Assembly (NCBI GenBank): GCA_029237735.1 | Contig: JAQZBU010000029.1 | Coordinates: 1 to 33,604 of the forward strand | Direction: 5' to 3' | Source of the DNA: Ramlibacter sp. | GTDB taxonomy: Bacteria > Pseudomonadota > Gammaproteobacteria > Burkholderiales > Burkholderiaceae_C | Length of the DNA stretch: 33,604 nt | Shown: one piece after another, positions 1 through 7,721 of the stretch | How the letters are laid out: each line of letters starts with the position of its first letter | How positions within the stretch are numbered: the stretch's first letter is position 1 | Program-made: the position numbers and the translations under genes | Notes under the pieces: model-generated | Told to the model about the DNA's origin: nothing | What the model saw: the letters and a program-made list of their open reading frames with translations, nothing else | Databases searched by the model: none

Positions 1-624
1 GAGGCCTGGATCGTGGAGACGGTGCGCAAGTTCGCCGACAAGGCCGGCATCGGCATGCCCGAAGTCGGCATTTTCGAGGGCGAGCCCAATGCCTTCGCCA
101 CCGGCGCGTTCAAGAACAGCGCGCTCGTGGCCGTGTCCACCGGCCTGCTGCAGGGCATGACGCGCGAGGAAGTGGAGGCCGTGATCGGCCACGAGGTCGC
201 GCACATCGCCAACGGCGATATGGTGACGATGACGCTGATCCAGGGTGTGATGAACACCTTCGTCGTGTTCCTGTCGCGGGTGATCGGCTATGCGGTGGAT
301 AGTTTCCTGCGCAAGGACGCCCGTGGCGGCCCCGGCATTGGCTATTGGGTGACCACCATCGTGATGGACATCCTGCTGGGCTTCCTGGCGGCCCTCATCG
401 TGGCCTGGTTCTCTCGCCAGCGCGAGTTCCGCGCGGATGCCGGCTCGGCCAGCCTGCTCGGCCGCAAGCAGCCCATGATCAATGCCCTGGCACGCTTGGG
501 CGGCATGGTGCCCGGCGAATTGCCCAAGAGCATTCAGGCTTTCGGCATCACCTCCGGCGTCGGCAAGCTGTTCTCGACGCACCCGCCGATCGAGGAACGG
601 ATCGCGCGGCTGCAGACGGCTTAA
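1..624 (+). CDS. htpX: Protease HtpX, 3' part (5' end outside window)
   Basis: Membrane-bound zinc metalloprotease of the M48B family, which degrades misfolded inner-membrane proteins. The reading frame is open from base 1 ([10 protein letters not shown]), so the gene starts upstream of the window and the first membrane segments are missing. The zinc site is clear: [13 protein letters not shown] carries the HExxH motif, and the third ligand Glu lies in the [10 protein letters not shown] segment. Two hydrophobic stretches (roughly [21 protein letters not shown] and [18 protein letters not shown]) are membrane segments. The C-terminus [15 protein letters not shown] is the usual HtpX ending. A strong hairpin terminator follows 16 bases after the stop. 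Seen directly: the motifs and the open 5' end; the substrate role is family knowledge. Confidence 0.95.
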   Translation, partial: EAWIVETVRKFADKAGIGMPEVGIFEGEPNAFATGAFKNSALVAVSTGLLQGMTREEVEAVIGHEVAHIANGDMVTMTLIQGVMNTFVVFLSRVIGYAVDSFLRKDARGGPGIGYWVTTIVMDILLGFLAALIVAWFSRQREFRADAGSASLLGRKQPMINALARLGGMVPGELPKSIQAFGITSGVGKLFSTHPPIEERIARLQTA

Positions 625-640
625 GCCGCGGGCGCCAATG

Positions 641-675
641 AAAAAGCCGCCCCGAGCGAGGGCGGCTTTTTTTTT
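641..675. terminator. Bidirectional intrinsic terminator between htpX and the lipoprotein pair
   Basis: A perfect 7-bp stem, GCCGCCC (646-652) with GGGCGGC (660-666), has a 7-base loop. It is flanked by five A before the stem and nine T after it (667-675). The A/T flanks let it work on both strands, which fits the convergent genes on either side: htpX ends at 624 and the minus-strand lipoprotein gene ends at 693. Confidence 0.9.
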
Positions 676-692
676 GATGGTTGCCCGCGGGT

Positions 693-1235
693 TCAGATCG
701 GCAGCGCGGAAATCGCCTGCAGCCCTTCGGCGATGTTGTTGCGCACGGCGCCTTCCAATGCAAGACGCAAGCGCGTCACAGCCATGAGCGACTCGCTGAA
801 GGTGGCCGTGTGCGATGACCGTATTGCCTTGCGCATGGCAATGCTCCTGTCGGACGACTTGACCAGGGACCAACCCGTTTCCAGCGTGACGGTAAAGGCA
901 CCGCCGAACAAGGGCTTCTCCAATTGCGTCACCGTCACCGTCAACTCGTATTCGCCGTCCTTGCCCTGCACCACGGACTTGAACAGTCCGGACGTCGAGA
1001 TGGAACTCTCCAGCGCCGCCTTCAGGTCTGCGTTCGACACATTGGATGAATCCAGCGCGCCGGTTTCGGCACCGCCGCGCGTTTCGACGCGAACCGAGTA
1101 GGGCAGCTTTCTGACGGCGGCTGCGGGCACCGCCGACATGTTTTCCTTGTGGGCCGGCGTGGCGCACCCTGCCAGCGTGGCGGCGGCTATGACGAGGACG
1201 ACCGCCGCCGCGCGTTGAATGGTCGGCGCGTTCAT
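693..1235 (-). CDS. Small predicted lipoprotein, function unknown
   Basis: A 180-residue protein. The N-terminus has a positively charged start (MNAPTIQR), a hydrophobic run and a lipobox LAGC near residue 24, so it should be an outer-membrane or periplasm-facing lipoprotein. The rest is soluble: alternating strand-like segments (YELTVTVTQLEKP, GAFTVTLETGWSL) and a C-terminal helical part. I do not recognise the family. The ATG at 1233-1235 overlaps the stop of the upstream lipoprotein gene in an ATGA, so the two are very likely one transcript and translationally coupled. A longer open frame extends further upstream on this strand, but it runs through the neighbouring gene and is not used. 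Transcription probably ends at the 641-675 hairpin. Confidence 0.8.
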   Translation of the reverse strand: MNAPTIQRAAAVVLVIAAATLAGCATPAHKENMSAVPAAAVRKLPYSVRVETRGGAETGALDSSNVSNADLKAALESSISTSGLFKSVVQGKDGEYELTVTVTQLEKPLFGGAFTVTLETGWSLVKSSDRSIAMRKAIRSSHTATFSESLMAVTRLRLALEGAVRNNIAEGLQAISALPI

Positions 1236-1675
1236 TTCCTGGCCTTGCCTTCCTTGAGGATGTTGCCGAGCACCTCGTCCACCATCTCGGGCGGCGATTT
1301 GCGGGTGAGCGACGTGTGGAACGAATTGCCCGTCGCCAGCGGGAAGTCTGTCTTGGGTTCGCGGAACTGCACAGTGAGTTCGAGCATGTACATGGTGATG
1401 TCCCAGAACCACTTGTCGACGTAGGTCACGGTCGCGTCGACCTGGGCCGGCGGCGGCTTGCCGGTGGTGACCTGATAGCCGCGGGCGCGCAGGTTGTCGG
1501 CGATCAGCTTGTCGATGCCGCGCCCGTCCGGTTCGTGGTGCTGCACATGCAAGCTCTTCAAGGTGTCGAGGCGGGCGGATGGGTCGACCGTGGCCGTGGC
1601 GCGGTTGACCGCGCAGCCCGTCGTCAGCGCGGCCATGAGCAGCACGGCCGATACGAGTTTCATGAGATTCTTCAA
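1232..1675 (-). CDS. Small predicted lipoprotein, function unknown
   Basis: A 147-residue protein with a classic lipoprotein signal: MKNLMKLVSAVLLMAALTTGC, with the lipid-bearing Cys at residue 21. The chosen start is TTG (1673-1675). A Shine-Dalgarno GGAGG lies about 5 bases upstream, whereas the in-frame ATG at 1661-1663 is about 16 bases from it. The mature part is short, with a helix-like segment (GIDKLIADNLRARGYQV), then strand-like segments (VDATVTYVDKWFWDITMYML). The fold may be of the small alpha/beta type seen in other envelope lipoproteins, but I do not recognise the family. It is the first gene of a two-gene unit with the lipoprotein at 693-1235. A 54-base gap separates it from the FAD oxidoreductase upstream on the same strand. 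Confidence 0.8.
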   Translation of the reverse strand: MKNLMKLVSAVLLMAALTTGCAVNRATATVDPSARLDTLKSLHVQHHEPDGRGIDKLIADNLRARGYQVTTGKPPPAQVDATVTYVDKWFWDITMYMLELTVQFREPKTDFPLATGNSFHTSLTRKSPPEMVDEVLGNILKEGKARK

Positions 1676-1729
1676 ATTCCCTCCTGGCGTTATTAAGAAA
1701 AAAGTCCGTGGGCAGTGTAGCCAGAAACT

Positions 1730-3385
1730 TCAGGAACTTTCGGTGGTCCCCACCATGCTTGCAGCCACGGCCTCCCCCACGCGGATGCCATCCACGCCGG
1801 CGGAAAGAATCCCGCCGGCGTAGCTCGCGCCTTCGCCGGCCGGGTACAGGCCGCGCACGTTCAGGCTCTGGTAGTCCTCGCCCCGGGTGATTTTCAAGGG
1901 CGATGACGTGCGCGTTTCCACGCCTGTCAACACCGCGTCCGACATGTCGAAGCCCTTGATCTTGCGGCCGAAGGCGGGGAGCGCCTCCCGCAGCGCCGCG
2001 ATCGCGTAGTCGGGCAGTGCGCCCTTCAGGTCGCCCAGCGTCACGCCGGGCTTGTACGAGGGCTCGACTTCGCCCCACTGCGTGGATGTCCGGCCCGCGA
2101 TGAAGTCGCCGACCAGCTGGCCCGGCGCGTTGTAGGTTCCGCCGCCGAGCACGAAGGCATTTGACTCGAGCTTGCGCTGCAGCTCGACGCCCGCGAGCGG
2201 ACCGCCCGGATAGTCGCGTGGATCGATACCCACCACCATCCCCGCATTGGCGTTGCGCTCATTGCGCGAGTACTGGCTCATCCCGTTCGTCACCACGCGC
2301 CCGACCTCGGACGTGGCAGCCACCACCGTGCCGCCCGGACACATGCAGAAGCTGTACACCGAGCGGCCGTTGCCGGCGTGGTGCACCAGCTTGTAGTCGG
2401 CCGCCCCAAGCAGCGGGTGGCCGGCGTGGCGCCCCCATCGCGCGCGGTCGATCACGCCTTGCGGATGCTCGATGCGAAAGCCGATGGAGAACGGCTTGGC
2501 CTCCATGAACACGCCCCGCTCGTGCAGCACCTCGAAGGTGTCGCGTGAGCTGTGGCCCAGCGCGAGCACGACGTGATCGGCAAGCAGCTCGGACTTCTCA
2601 CCCGTGGCCTGGTTCAACACCGTGAGGCCGCGCAATTGCCGCACCTCGCCCTGGGCCTCGATCAGCACGTCGGTCACCCTCTGCCGGAACCGGATCTCGC
2701 CGCCCAGCGCGATGATTTGCTCGCGCATGTTCTCCACGACCTTCACCAGCTTGAAGGTGCCGATGTGCGGGTGGGCGACGTAGAGGATCTCCTCCGGCGC
2801 GCCCGCCTTGACGAACTCCTTCATGACCTTGCGGCCCAGGTGCCGCGGGTCCTTGATCTGGCTGTAGAGCTTGCCATCGGAAAACGTGCCGGCCCCGCCT
2901 TCGCCGAACTGCACGTTGCTCTCGGGGTTGAGCTCGCCTCTGCGCCACAGGCCCCAGGTGTCCTTGGTGCGCTCGCGGACAGTCTTGCCGCGCTCCAGCA
3001 CGATGGGCCGCAGCCCCATCTGCGCAAGCACCAGCGCCGCGAAGATCCCGCAGGGGCCGAAGCCGACGACGACCGGCCGGCGGGGCAGGGGTTCTGCCAG
3101 GTGCACCGGCGGCCGCCACTCCATATCAGGCGTGGGCGCTATGCGCGGGTGCCTCGGAAAGCGCGCGAGCACCGCGGCTTCGCGCTCCGGGTCGGCCAGC
3201 GTGACATCCACGATATACACCGCCATCAGCTCGGCCTTGCGCGCGTCGAAGCTGCGCTTGAACACGCCGACCCGGGCGATGTCCAGGGATTGCAAACTCA
3301 ACAGCGCGGCGGCGGCCGCCTGCAGGTGCGGGTCGGGGTGCTCCGCTTGCGCGAGCGTGAGCTTGATCTCGGAGATTCTGATCAT
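1730..3385 (-). CDS. FAD/NAD(P)-dependent oxidoreductase (COG2509-like), substrate unknown
   Basis: A 551-residue flavoprotein of the uncharacterised 'FAD-dependent dehydrogenase' type. About 100 N-terminal residues precede the Rossmann fold. The dinucleotide motif VVGFGPCGIFAAL has GxGPxG at about 108-113, and Glu131 (VLERG) sits where the FAD ribose is held. A second conserved block NVQFGEGGAGTFSDGKL (about 155-175) and the C-terminal FAD-binding segment GLYPAGEGASYAGGILSAG are typical of this family. A Cys-containing segment SFCMCPGG (about residue 350) is characteristic. AGGA four bases before the ATG supports the start. The gene lies 50 bases after cysK on the same strand and may be co-transcribed. 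The physiological substrate is not known; soluble and cytoplasmic as far as can be seen. Confidence 0.85.
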   Translation of the reverse strand: MIRISEIKLTLAQAEHPDPHLQAAAAALLSLQSLDIARVGVFKRSFDARKAELMAVYIVDVTLADPEREAAVLARFPRHPRIAPTPDMEWRPPVHLAEPLPRRPVVVGFGPCGIFAALVLAQMGLRPIVLERGKTVRERTKDTWGLWRRGELNPESNVQFGEGGAGTFSDGKLYSQIKDPRHLGRKVMKEFVKAGAPEEILYVAHPHIGTFKLVKVVENMREQIIALGGEIRFRQRVTDVLIEAQGEVRQLRGLTVLNQATGEKSELLADHVVLALGHSSRDTFEVLHERGVFMEAKPFSIGFRIEHPQGVIDRARWGRHAGHPLLGAADYKLVHHAGNGRSVYSFCMCPGGTVVAATSEVGRVVTNGMSQYSRNERNANAGMVVGIDPRDYPGGPLAGVELQRKLESNAFVLGGGTYNAPGQLVGDFIAGRTSTQWGEVEPSYKPGVTLGDLKGALPDYAIAALREALPAFGRKIKGFDMSDAVLTGVETRTSSPLKITRGEDYQSLNVRGLYPAGEGASYAGGILSAGVDGIRVGEAVAASMVGTTESS

Positions 3386-3435
3386 GGTGTCCTGTGGCCT
3401 GTGTTGATCAGGCAGGGATCACCGATGATAAAGCG

Positions 3436-4353
3436 TCAGGTGGGCAGGAAGCCTTCGATGGAGAGGTAGCGTTCCCCAGTGTCGTAGTTGAAACCCAGCA
3501 CCGTCGTGCCGGCCGGCAGTTCGGGTAACTTCTGCGCGATGGCGGCGAGCGTGGCGCCCGAGGAAATACCCACCAGGATGCCTTCCTCGCGCGCCGCGCG
3601 CCGGGCCATCTCGCGTGCCGGTTCAGCATCCACCTGGATCACGCCGTCAAGGAGAGAAGTGTCGAGGTTGTTGGGAATGAAGCCCGCGCCGATGCCCTGG
3701 ATGGGGTGCGGTGCGGGCTGGCCGCCGGAGATCACGGGCGAGGCGACCGGTTCGACAGCAAACACCTTCAGCTTCGGCCAAGCGGCCTTGAGCACCTTCG
3801 CGCAGCCCGTCAAGTGGCCGCCCGTGCCCACGCCAGTGATCAGCACGTCGAGGCCTTCGGGGAAGTCGGCCAGGATTTCCTGCGCGGTCGTTCGCGCGTG
3901 GACTTCGACGTTGGCCGGGTTGTCGAACTGCTGAGGAATCCAGCCGCCAGGGGTCTCGGCCAGCAGTTCCTGCGCACGCGCGATCGACCCCTTCATGCCC
4001 TTCTCACGCGGAGTAAGGGCGAAGGTAGCGCCGTAGGCCAGCATCAGGCGACGGCGCTCGACGGACATGCTGTCGGGCATCACGAGGACAATCTTGTAGC
4101 CCTTCACGGCCGCCACCATCGCCAGGCCGATGCCCGTGTTGCCGGAAGTCGGCTCGATGATGGTGCCGCCGGGCTTGAGCGCGCCGGTGCGCTCGGCGTC
4201 TTCCACCATGGACAGCGCGATGCGGTCCTTGATCGAGCCGCCGGGGTTGCTCCGCTCGGACTTCACCCACACCGGGTGGGTGCCGCCGAACAGGCGATTG
4301 ATACGGATGTGCGGCGTGCGGCCGATGGTCTCCAGGATGTTCGCTGCTTTCAT
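3436..4353 (-). CDS. cysK: Cysteine synthase (O-acetylserine sulfhydrylase, CysK type)
   Basis: Makes L-cysteine and acetate from O-acetyl-L-serine and sulfide, using PLP. At 305 residues it has the usual family length. The PLP lysine is K42 in [10 protein letters not shown], the substrate-binding loop is TSGNTG (69-74), the phosphate-binding glycines are GVGTGGH (174-180), and the serine that binds the PLP ring nitrogen is in GISSGAT (about 264). The start ATG (4351-4353) has GGAGA five to nine bases upstream. A longer frame reaching 4533 would run antisense across the rnpB promoter and 5' end, and is rejected. CysK and CysM are close relatives. I prefer the CysK/OASS-A type from the overall motif set, but the sequence alone does not exclude a CysM name. 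The gene is divergent from rnpB, with about 90 bases between the starts. Confidence 0.9.
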   Translation of the reverse strand: MKAANILETIGRTPHIRINRLFGGTHPVWVKSERSNPGGSIKDRIALSMVEDAERTGALKPGGTIIEPTSGNTGIGLAMVAAVKGYKIVLVMPDSMSVERRRLMLAYGATFALTPREKGMKGSIARAQELLAETPGGWIPQQFDNPANVEVHARTTAQEILADFPEGLDVLITGVGTGGHLTGCAKVLKAAWPKLKVFAVEPVASPVISGGQPAPHPIQGIGAGFIPNNLDTSLLDGVIQVDAEPAREMARRAAREEGILVGISSGATLAAIAQKLPELPAGTTVLGFNYDTGERYLSIEGFLPT

Positions 4354-4405
4354 GGGCTCTCCAGTGTGGGAAAAGACGCATTCTGGCCCAGCCTTCATGC
4401 ATCTG

Positions 4406-4436
4406 CTGTCCAAGGATGTGCCAGGCGCGAGATAAT
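4406..4436 (+). promoter_or_regulatory. Promoter of rnpB
   Basis: GATAAT at 4431-4436 is a near-consensus sigma70 -10 box. The predicted transcription start, seven bases downstream, is 4443, exactly the first base of the P1 helix of RNase P RNA. The -35 is weak (TGTCCA at 4407-4412, 18-base spacer). The match between the -10 and the independently placed RNA 5' end makes the call credible. Confidence 0.65.
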
Positions 4437-4442
4437 GCGCAG

Positions 4443-4778
4443 GTGAAGCCCGCCAGACCGCCGCTGGTGCCATATGGGAAACCTGGCACTGGAGGAACGT
4501 CCGGACTGCACAGGGCAGCGTAGGAGGTAACACCTCTCCACCGCGAGGTGAGGATCAGAGCAACAGAGACGAGTCGCACCGGGCAACCGGTGCGGGTGAA
4601 ACGGGCAATCTCTACGCGCAGCAATACCAAATAGGTGGACATCGAGGCGGCCCGCTGAGTCCACGGGTAGGTAGCACCGAGCCGGTGAGCGATCACCGGC
4701 CCAGAGGAATGGCGGTCACGTCCGGCCTTCGCAAGAAGGTTCGGTCGCCACAGAATCCGGCTTATCGGCGGACTTCAC
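4443..4778 (+). ncRNA. rnpB: RNase P RNA, bacterial class A
   Basis: The catalytic RNA that removes 5' leaders from tRNA precursors, working with the RnpA protein. The ends form P1: GTGAAG-C-CCGCC at 4443-4454 pairs with GGCGG-A-CTTCAC at 4767-4778. Conserved blocks are in the right order: GGAGGAACGTCCGGACT (CR I), AGGGCAG, CAACAGAGACGAG, GGGTGAAACGGGCAA, CCAAATAGGTGGACAT, CCACGGGTAGGT, GAGCCGGTGAGCGATCACCGG (CR IV region) and the 3' CACAGAATCCGGCTTATC (CR V), which pairs back to CR I. Length (336 nt) is somewhat shorter than the E. coli RNA (377 nt), as expected for a compact P12 region. No protein gene belongs here; open frames crossing it are chance. Confidence 0.96.
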
Positions 4779-4860
4779 ACTTTATTTTGAGGGCGCGATT
4801 TTGCTCGCGTCGTGACAGGCGGTTGGCCTGCGTTGCGTCGCGTGAGGTTGTTGGCGTGCG

Positions 4861-5102
4861 CTCGCGGCGCGGCAGGCGGTACCCGGCACCGGCTCATACT
4901 GTGGCGGTCTTCGCTTCGCTACGACTTCGCGAAGCGTCTCGGCCTGCGGACGGCGCCGTACAACTCACTGCGCGCCCTTCGGGCTCTCCGTTCAAACAGG
5001 TACGGCGAGTCAGTAACGTAGCGCTGCGCGCCCGCCCCCAGGCCAAGCCGCTTCGCCGCCACAGAAATCGCCGTTGCCGGGTACCGCCTGCCTCGCCGCG
5101 AG
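4861..5102. repeat. Large imperfect inverted-repeat element with nested palindromes
   Basis: Between rnpB and the gene ending at 5326 lies non-coding DNA. Its main content is a 242-base palindromic block. The left arm 4861-4907 pairs with the right arm 5056-5102 at 41 of 47 positions by eye. The best block is GGCAGGCGGTACCCGGCA at 4871-4888 against its complement at 5075-5092. Inside are further palindromes: CGCTTCGC (4912-4919) with GCGAAGCG (4929-4936), CGCCGTAC (4954-4961) with GTACGGCG (5000-5007), and GCCC-TTC-GGGC near 4974-4984. Open frames on both strands inside it are short, Arg/Ala-rich and look like by-products of the symmetry. It looks like a mobile or dispersed intergenic element (MITE-like), but no target duplication was found at its edges. 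Confidence 0.75.
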
Positions 5103-5144
5103 AGTGGTGGTATTCCACCGGGTGGCGTGCCTGCAGTGTTGGTT

Positions 5145-5240
5145 GCAAATCCGCGTGCGGGTGGCCCATGCCGCGCAATCAGGCGAGGCGCCTGCGATGA
5201 GTGGTTTTGCGCTCGGCGCGACGCGCGCACGCGGATTTGC
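5145..5240. repeat. 15-bp perfect inverted repeat beside the large palindrome
   Basis: GCAAATCCGCGTGCG at 5145-5159 is repeated exactly, inverted, at 5226-5240, with 66 bases between. It lies just outside the 4861-5102 element and may be part of the same composite repeat. No gene is supported inside it. Confidence 0.7.
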
Positions 5241-5285
5241 TGGCGAGGTCCAGGCGTGTCAAACAAACTCAGCGCGGCATGAAGT

Positions 5286-5307
5286 CTTCGACAGGCTCAG
5301 CCCGAAC
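5286..5307. repeat. Dispersed-repeat-like 22-mer (CTTCGACAGGCTCAGC type)
   Basis: The 22 bases starting CTTCGACAGGCTCAG and ending CCCGAAC match a short repeat that I recall as widespread in intergenic DNA of beta- and gammaproteobacteria. It lies 18 bases beyond the stop of the minus-strand gene at 5326, a typical position for such repeats. The identification is from memory of the motif; copy number in this genome is unknown. Confidence 0.5.
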
Positions 5308-5325
5308 TGGGTGAGGCACTCTCGA

Positions 5326-6039
5326 TCAGAAGCGTTCGCCTGCGCGCAGGTAACGCCACCGCCCCTCCGCCAAGCCGGCCATCGGCAAGCGGCCGATGCG
5401 GATGCGCTTGAGGCCGACCAGTCGCAGGCCTACCTGGGCGCACATCCACTCGACCAGCCAGGGCGGGATGCCCTTCAGCGCGAAGCGCAGGCGGGTCTCG
5501 TTTTGCCAGCTCACCTTGATCGGTGGCAAGGGCCGGCCTTCGTAGACCAGCCCGTGGGCCAGCCGCGCGAGGCCGCCCTCGGCTATGGTGCCGGTGACCT
5601 GCGCGATCAATTCCTGCTCGATGGCGAGTGCGTCCTCGGTCAGCTTGCGAACGATGCGGCCGTCCTGGCTGAACACCACGAGGCCGCTGGCCTGCGGGGG
5701 CAAAGGCAGCAGCGCGACGAGGTGCGCGAAGTGGCGCTTGACGGACCGCACGCCCGAGTCGTCGTCCGGCGCGCGCGTGGCGGGAGAGAGCAGTTGCCGA
5801 GCTTGGTCGTCGGTCATGCCGGTGGGCTTGTGCAGCAGCAGGGTCACTGGCTCGAGGTTCGCGGCACGCGCGCCCGGGTCGAGTTCGACACGCTGTTCGT
5901 CGGTGACGCGAGACTGCGGCTCTTCCACGACCTTGCCATCCACACGCACCCAGCCGCCTTCGATGTACTGCTCCGCCTCGCGCCGCGAACAGGGGACCAT
6001 CGCGGCCACCCGCTTCGCGAGACGGATCGGATCAGACAT
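5326..6039 (-). CDS. RsuA/RluB-family pseudouridine synthase-like protein, catalytic Asp apparently missing
   Basis: A 237-residue protein. Residues 4-57 form an S4 RNA-binding domain (RLAKRVAAMVPCSRREAEQYI...VRVDGKVV). LLLHKPTGMTDD (67-78) is the usual first motif of the RsuA/RluB/E/F synthase domain, and the C-terminus GLKRIRIGRLPMAGLAEGRWRYL (about 209-231) is the standard family ending. In active members a GRLDxDTTGL motif supplies the catalytic Asp. Here the aligned stretch is LLPLPPQASGLVVFSQDG (110-127), which puts Pro114 at the Asp position. So it probably binds RNA but may not isomerise uridine. The ATG overlaps the stop of the Nudix/MBL gene upstream by 8 bases (ATGTCTGA), so the two are coupled. 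Target RNA unknown. Confidence 0.8.
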   Translation of the reverse strand: MSDPIRLAKRVAAMVPCSRREAEQYIEGGWVRVDGKVVEEPQSRVTDEQRVELDPGARAANLEPVTLLLHKPTGMTDDQARQLLSPATRAPDDDSGVRSVKRHFAHLVALLPLPPQASGLVVFSQDGRIVRKLTEDALAIEQELIAQVTGTIAEGGLARLAHGLVYEGRPLPPIKVSWQNETRLRFALKGIPPWLVEWMCAQVGLRLVGLKRIRIGRLPMAGLAEGRWRYLRAGERF

Positions 6040-7675
6040 CGAGGTTGTGCAGTCCGAGGGATTCGATGCGCTGCACGTGTGCGAGCAGTGAACGCTTGGC
6101 GACGGGCCACATGCGCGGTGGCACGTCGTCGTAAGCCAGCTCGACCCAGTCTTCCAGCCCGCCCTGCGGCCGTGCCTGCATGGCCGCGACGATCTTCGCC
6201 TCGCGATGGAGGCGATGGGCCTTCAGGCGCGCGATGGCGTCGCTCGCGAAACCCAGCACCCAGCCGTGGGCCGGCAAGATGAACTCGACACGGTGCCAGT
6301 CGCAGGCGGCGGACAAGGTGTCGAGCGAATCGAGGTAGGCCGACATGTCGCCGTCCGGCGGATCGACGACGGTGGTGCTGCCGTTGAGGATGTGGTCGCC
6401 AGAGAACAGCAGGCCGTCCTCCAGCAGGACGAGGCACAGGTGGTTCGCGGCGTGGCCGGGCGTGTGGATCACCTGCAACGTGTGGCGCAAGCCGTCGCCT
6501 TCGATCACCAGCTGCTCGCCATTGCGCAGGGCGCGGTCGGGCGTGAATTCACTCGCGGCCCGGGCCGTGGGTGCGGAAGGCAGGCCCAGGATCGGGGGCC
6601 TGGTCGCGCAAAGTGCTTGCAGCGGCCGGGCGCCCGGCGAATGATCGGGATGCGAGTGCGTGCAGACGATCATGCGGATGTCGCCGCCGCATTCTCGCCA
6701 GATGCGCTGGATATGCTCCGGCTCGTTGGGGCCGGGGTCGATCACCAGGTAGCCGCTCGCAGGGCCGCCTACGAGGTAACTGTTGGTGCCGGGGCCGGTC
6801 ATGACGCCGGGATTGGGCGCGGTAATACGTGTAATGTTCTTCAGTAGATGCACCGGCTGGTCGCTGCGCCAGTCGAGGTGGTGCACGAGCTGCCCGTCGG
6901 GGCTGACCAGGGCCAGCTCGCCGTACGGCATTTCGTGTTCCATGTAGCGCATTTCAGCGCCATTCAGCAAGCCGGCCCGCGGGCAGCTGGTCGGCAGCAA
7001 CGGTTCGCTCGCGCATGCGGCGAGCACCGCGTCCACGGAATCGAACTTCGCGAGCCGCTCCAGCGTGCGGATGGTCGGGAAGACCATGAAGAAACTGCCC
7101 GTCTCGTGGCGCTCCAGCGCGTCGGCGGGGCGCACCCAAACGGGTTCGAACTGCTCGGCCTCGTCGGCCACGGGCGTCTGCCCCTGCGGCATGCGCGCAA
7201 CGAGGAACGGCACGTCGAAACGGCGGGGCAGGTCGCGGTCGGTGATCCAGTGGGCCAAGACGTAGACCTCATCGGCCGCCAGTACCAGCCCGCGCTCTCG
7301 GCATTGGGCAGGCAGCGGCTTGTGGCGGTCGATCGCGGCGAAATCCGCGGGTTCGAGGGCGCGCCCGTTTGCGCGCCGCACCAGCAAGACGCCCAGTTCC
7401 TCGAAGCTTTCACGGATTGCGGCGATGGCCTGGGTCAGCCGCAGGTCGTCCTGGGCTGGCCGCCTCGCGGCGATGTCGTGAGACTGTGCGTCGGCGGCGT
7501 CAATTGTTCCACCGGGAAACACGTAGGCGCCGGGCGCGAAGCTGGCCGTGGCGGAGCGCCGCGTCATCAGCACTTCGACCCCCTGCGCGCTGTCGCGCAG
7601 CAGCAGGACGGTGGCAGCCGGGCGCGTGGCCGCCGGTTCGCGCTGGGCATGGATAAGCAGGGAAGGTCGAACCAT
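6032..7675 (-). CDS. Nudix domain - metallo-beta-lactamase-fold hydrolase fusion
   Basis: About 547 residues with two hydrolase domains. The N-terminal Nudix domain has [11 protein letters not shown] (about 49-59) and the acidic helix [11 protein letters not shown] (about 86-96). About 30 residues separate the GG from RE, longer than the classic Nudix box and like the NUDT19/RP2-type members. The C-terminal domain has the metallo-beta-lactamase signature [10 protein letters not shown] (about 339-348), HTPGHAANH (about 404-412) and FSGDHIL (about 425-431), so two metals can be bound. The domain resembles LACTB2-like nucleases or hydrolases, but the substrate is unknown. Start: ATG 7673-7675; a GTG sits directly before it. 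A -10-like TGTAAT (7687 to 7682) would place transcription start on this ATG. It is the first gene of a coupled pair with the S4/pseudouridine synthase-like gene and diverges from dapF. Confidence 0.85.
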   Translation of the reverse strand: MVRPSLLIHAQREPAATRPAATVLLLRDSAQGVEVLMTRRSATASFAPGAYVFPGGTIDAADAQSHDIAARRPAQDDLRLTQAIAAIRESFEELGVLLVRRANGRALEPADFAAIDRHKPLPAQCRERGLVLAADEVYVLAHWITDRDLPRRFDVPFLVARMPQGQTPVADEAEQFEPVWVRPADALERHETGSFFMVFPTIRTLERLAKFDSVDAVLAACASEPLLPTSCPRAGLLNGAEMRYMEHEMPYGELALVSPDGQLVHHLDWRSDQPVHLLKNITRITAPNPGVMTGPGTNSYLVGGPASGYLVIDPGPNEPEHIQRIWRECGGDIRMIVCTHSHPDHSPGARPLQALCATRPPILGLPSAPTARAASEFTPDRALRNGEQLVIEGDGLRHTLQVIHTPGHAANHLCLVLLEDGLLFSGDHILNGSTTVVDPPDGDMSAYLDSLDTLSAACDWHRVEFILPAHGWVLGFASDAIARLKAHRLHREAKIVAAMQARPQGGLEDWVELAYDDVPPRMWPVAKRSLLAHVQRIESLGLHNLDV

Positions 7676-7681
7676 CACGGA

Positions 7682-7687
7682 ATTACA
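7682..7687 (-). promoter_or_regulatory. Candidate -10 box for the Nudix/MBL gene (leaderless)
   Basis: Read on the minus strand, TGTAAT ends seven bases before the A of the ATG at 7675, so the predicted mRNA would begin at or next to the start codon. No Shine-Dalgarno is visible. The -35 (TCGTCC at 7710 to 7705, spacer 17) is weak. Inference only. Confidence 0.35.
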
Positions 7688-7708
7688 TCACGACCGCATT
7701 CGCCGGAC

Positions 7709-7714
7709 GATAAT
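7709..7714 (+). promoter_or_regulatory. Candidate -10 box for dapF (leaderless)
   Basis: GATAAT at 7709-7714 lies seven bases before the dapF ATG (7722), which would give an mRNA with no or almost no 5' leader. No Shine-Dalgarno precedes the ATG (CGCGGCC only). No good -35 is visible. The arrangement mirrors that of the divergent gene, in a 46-base intergenic region. Confidence 0.4.
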
Positions 7715-7721
7715 CGCGGCC

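Noticed and set aside
3436..4533. Longer start for cysK at 4533
   Set aside because: It would run antisense over the rnpB promoter and 5' end; the ATG at 4353 has GGAGA and gives the normal family length.
4685..6282. Plus-strand open frames over the rnpB 3' end, the palindrome and the pseudouridine synthase gene
   Set aside because: Composition is Arg/Ala-rich, there is no known motif, and they are antisense to real genes or follow the palindrome symmetry.
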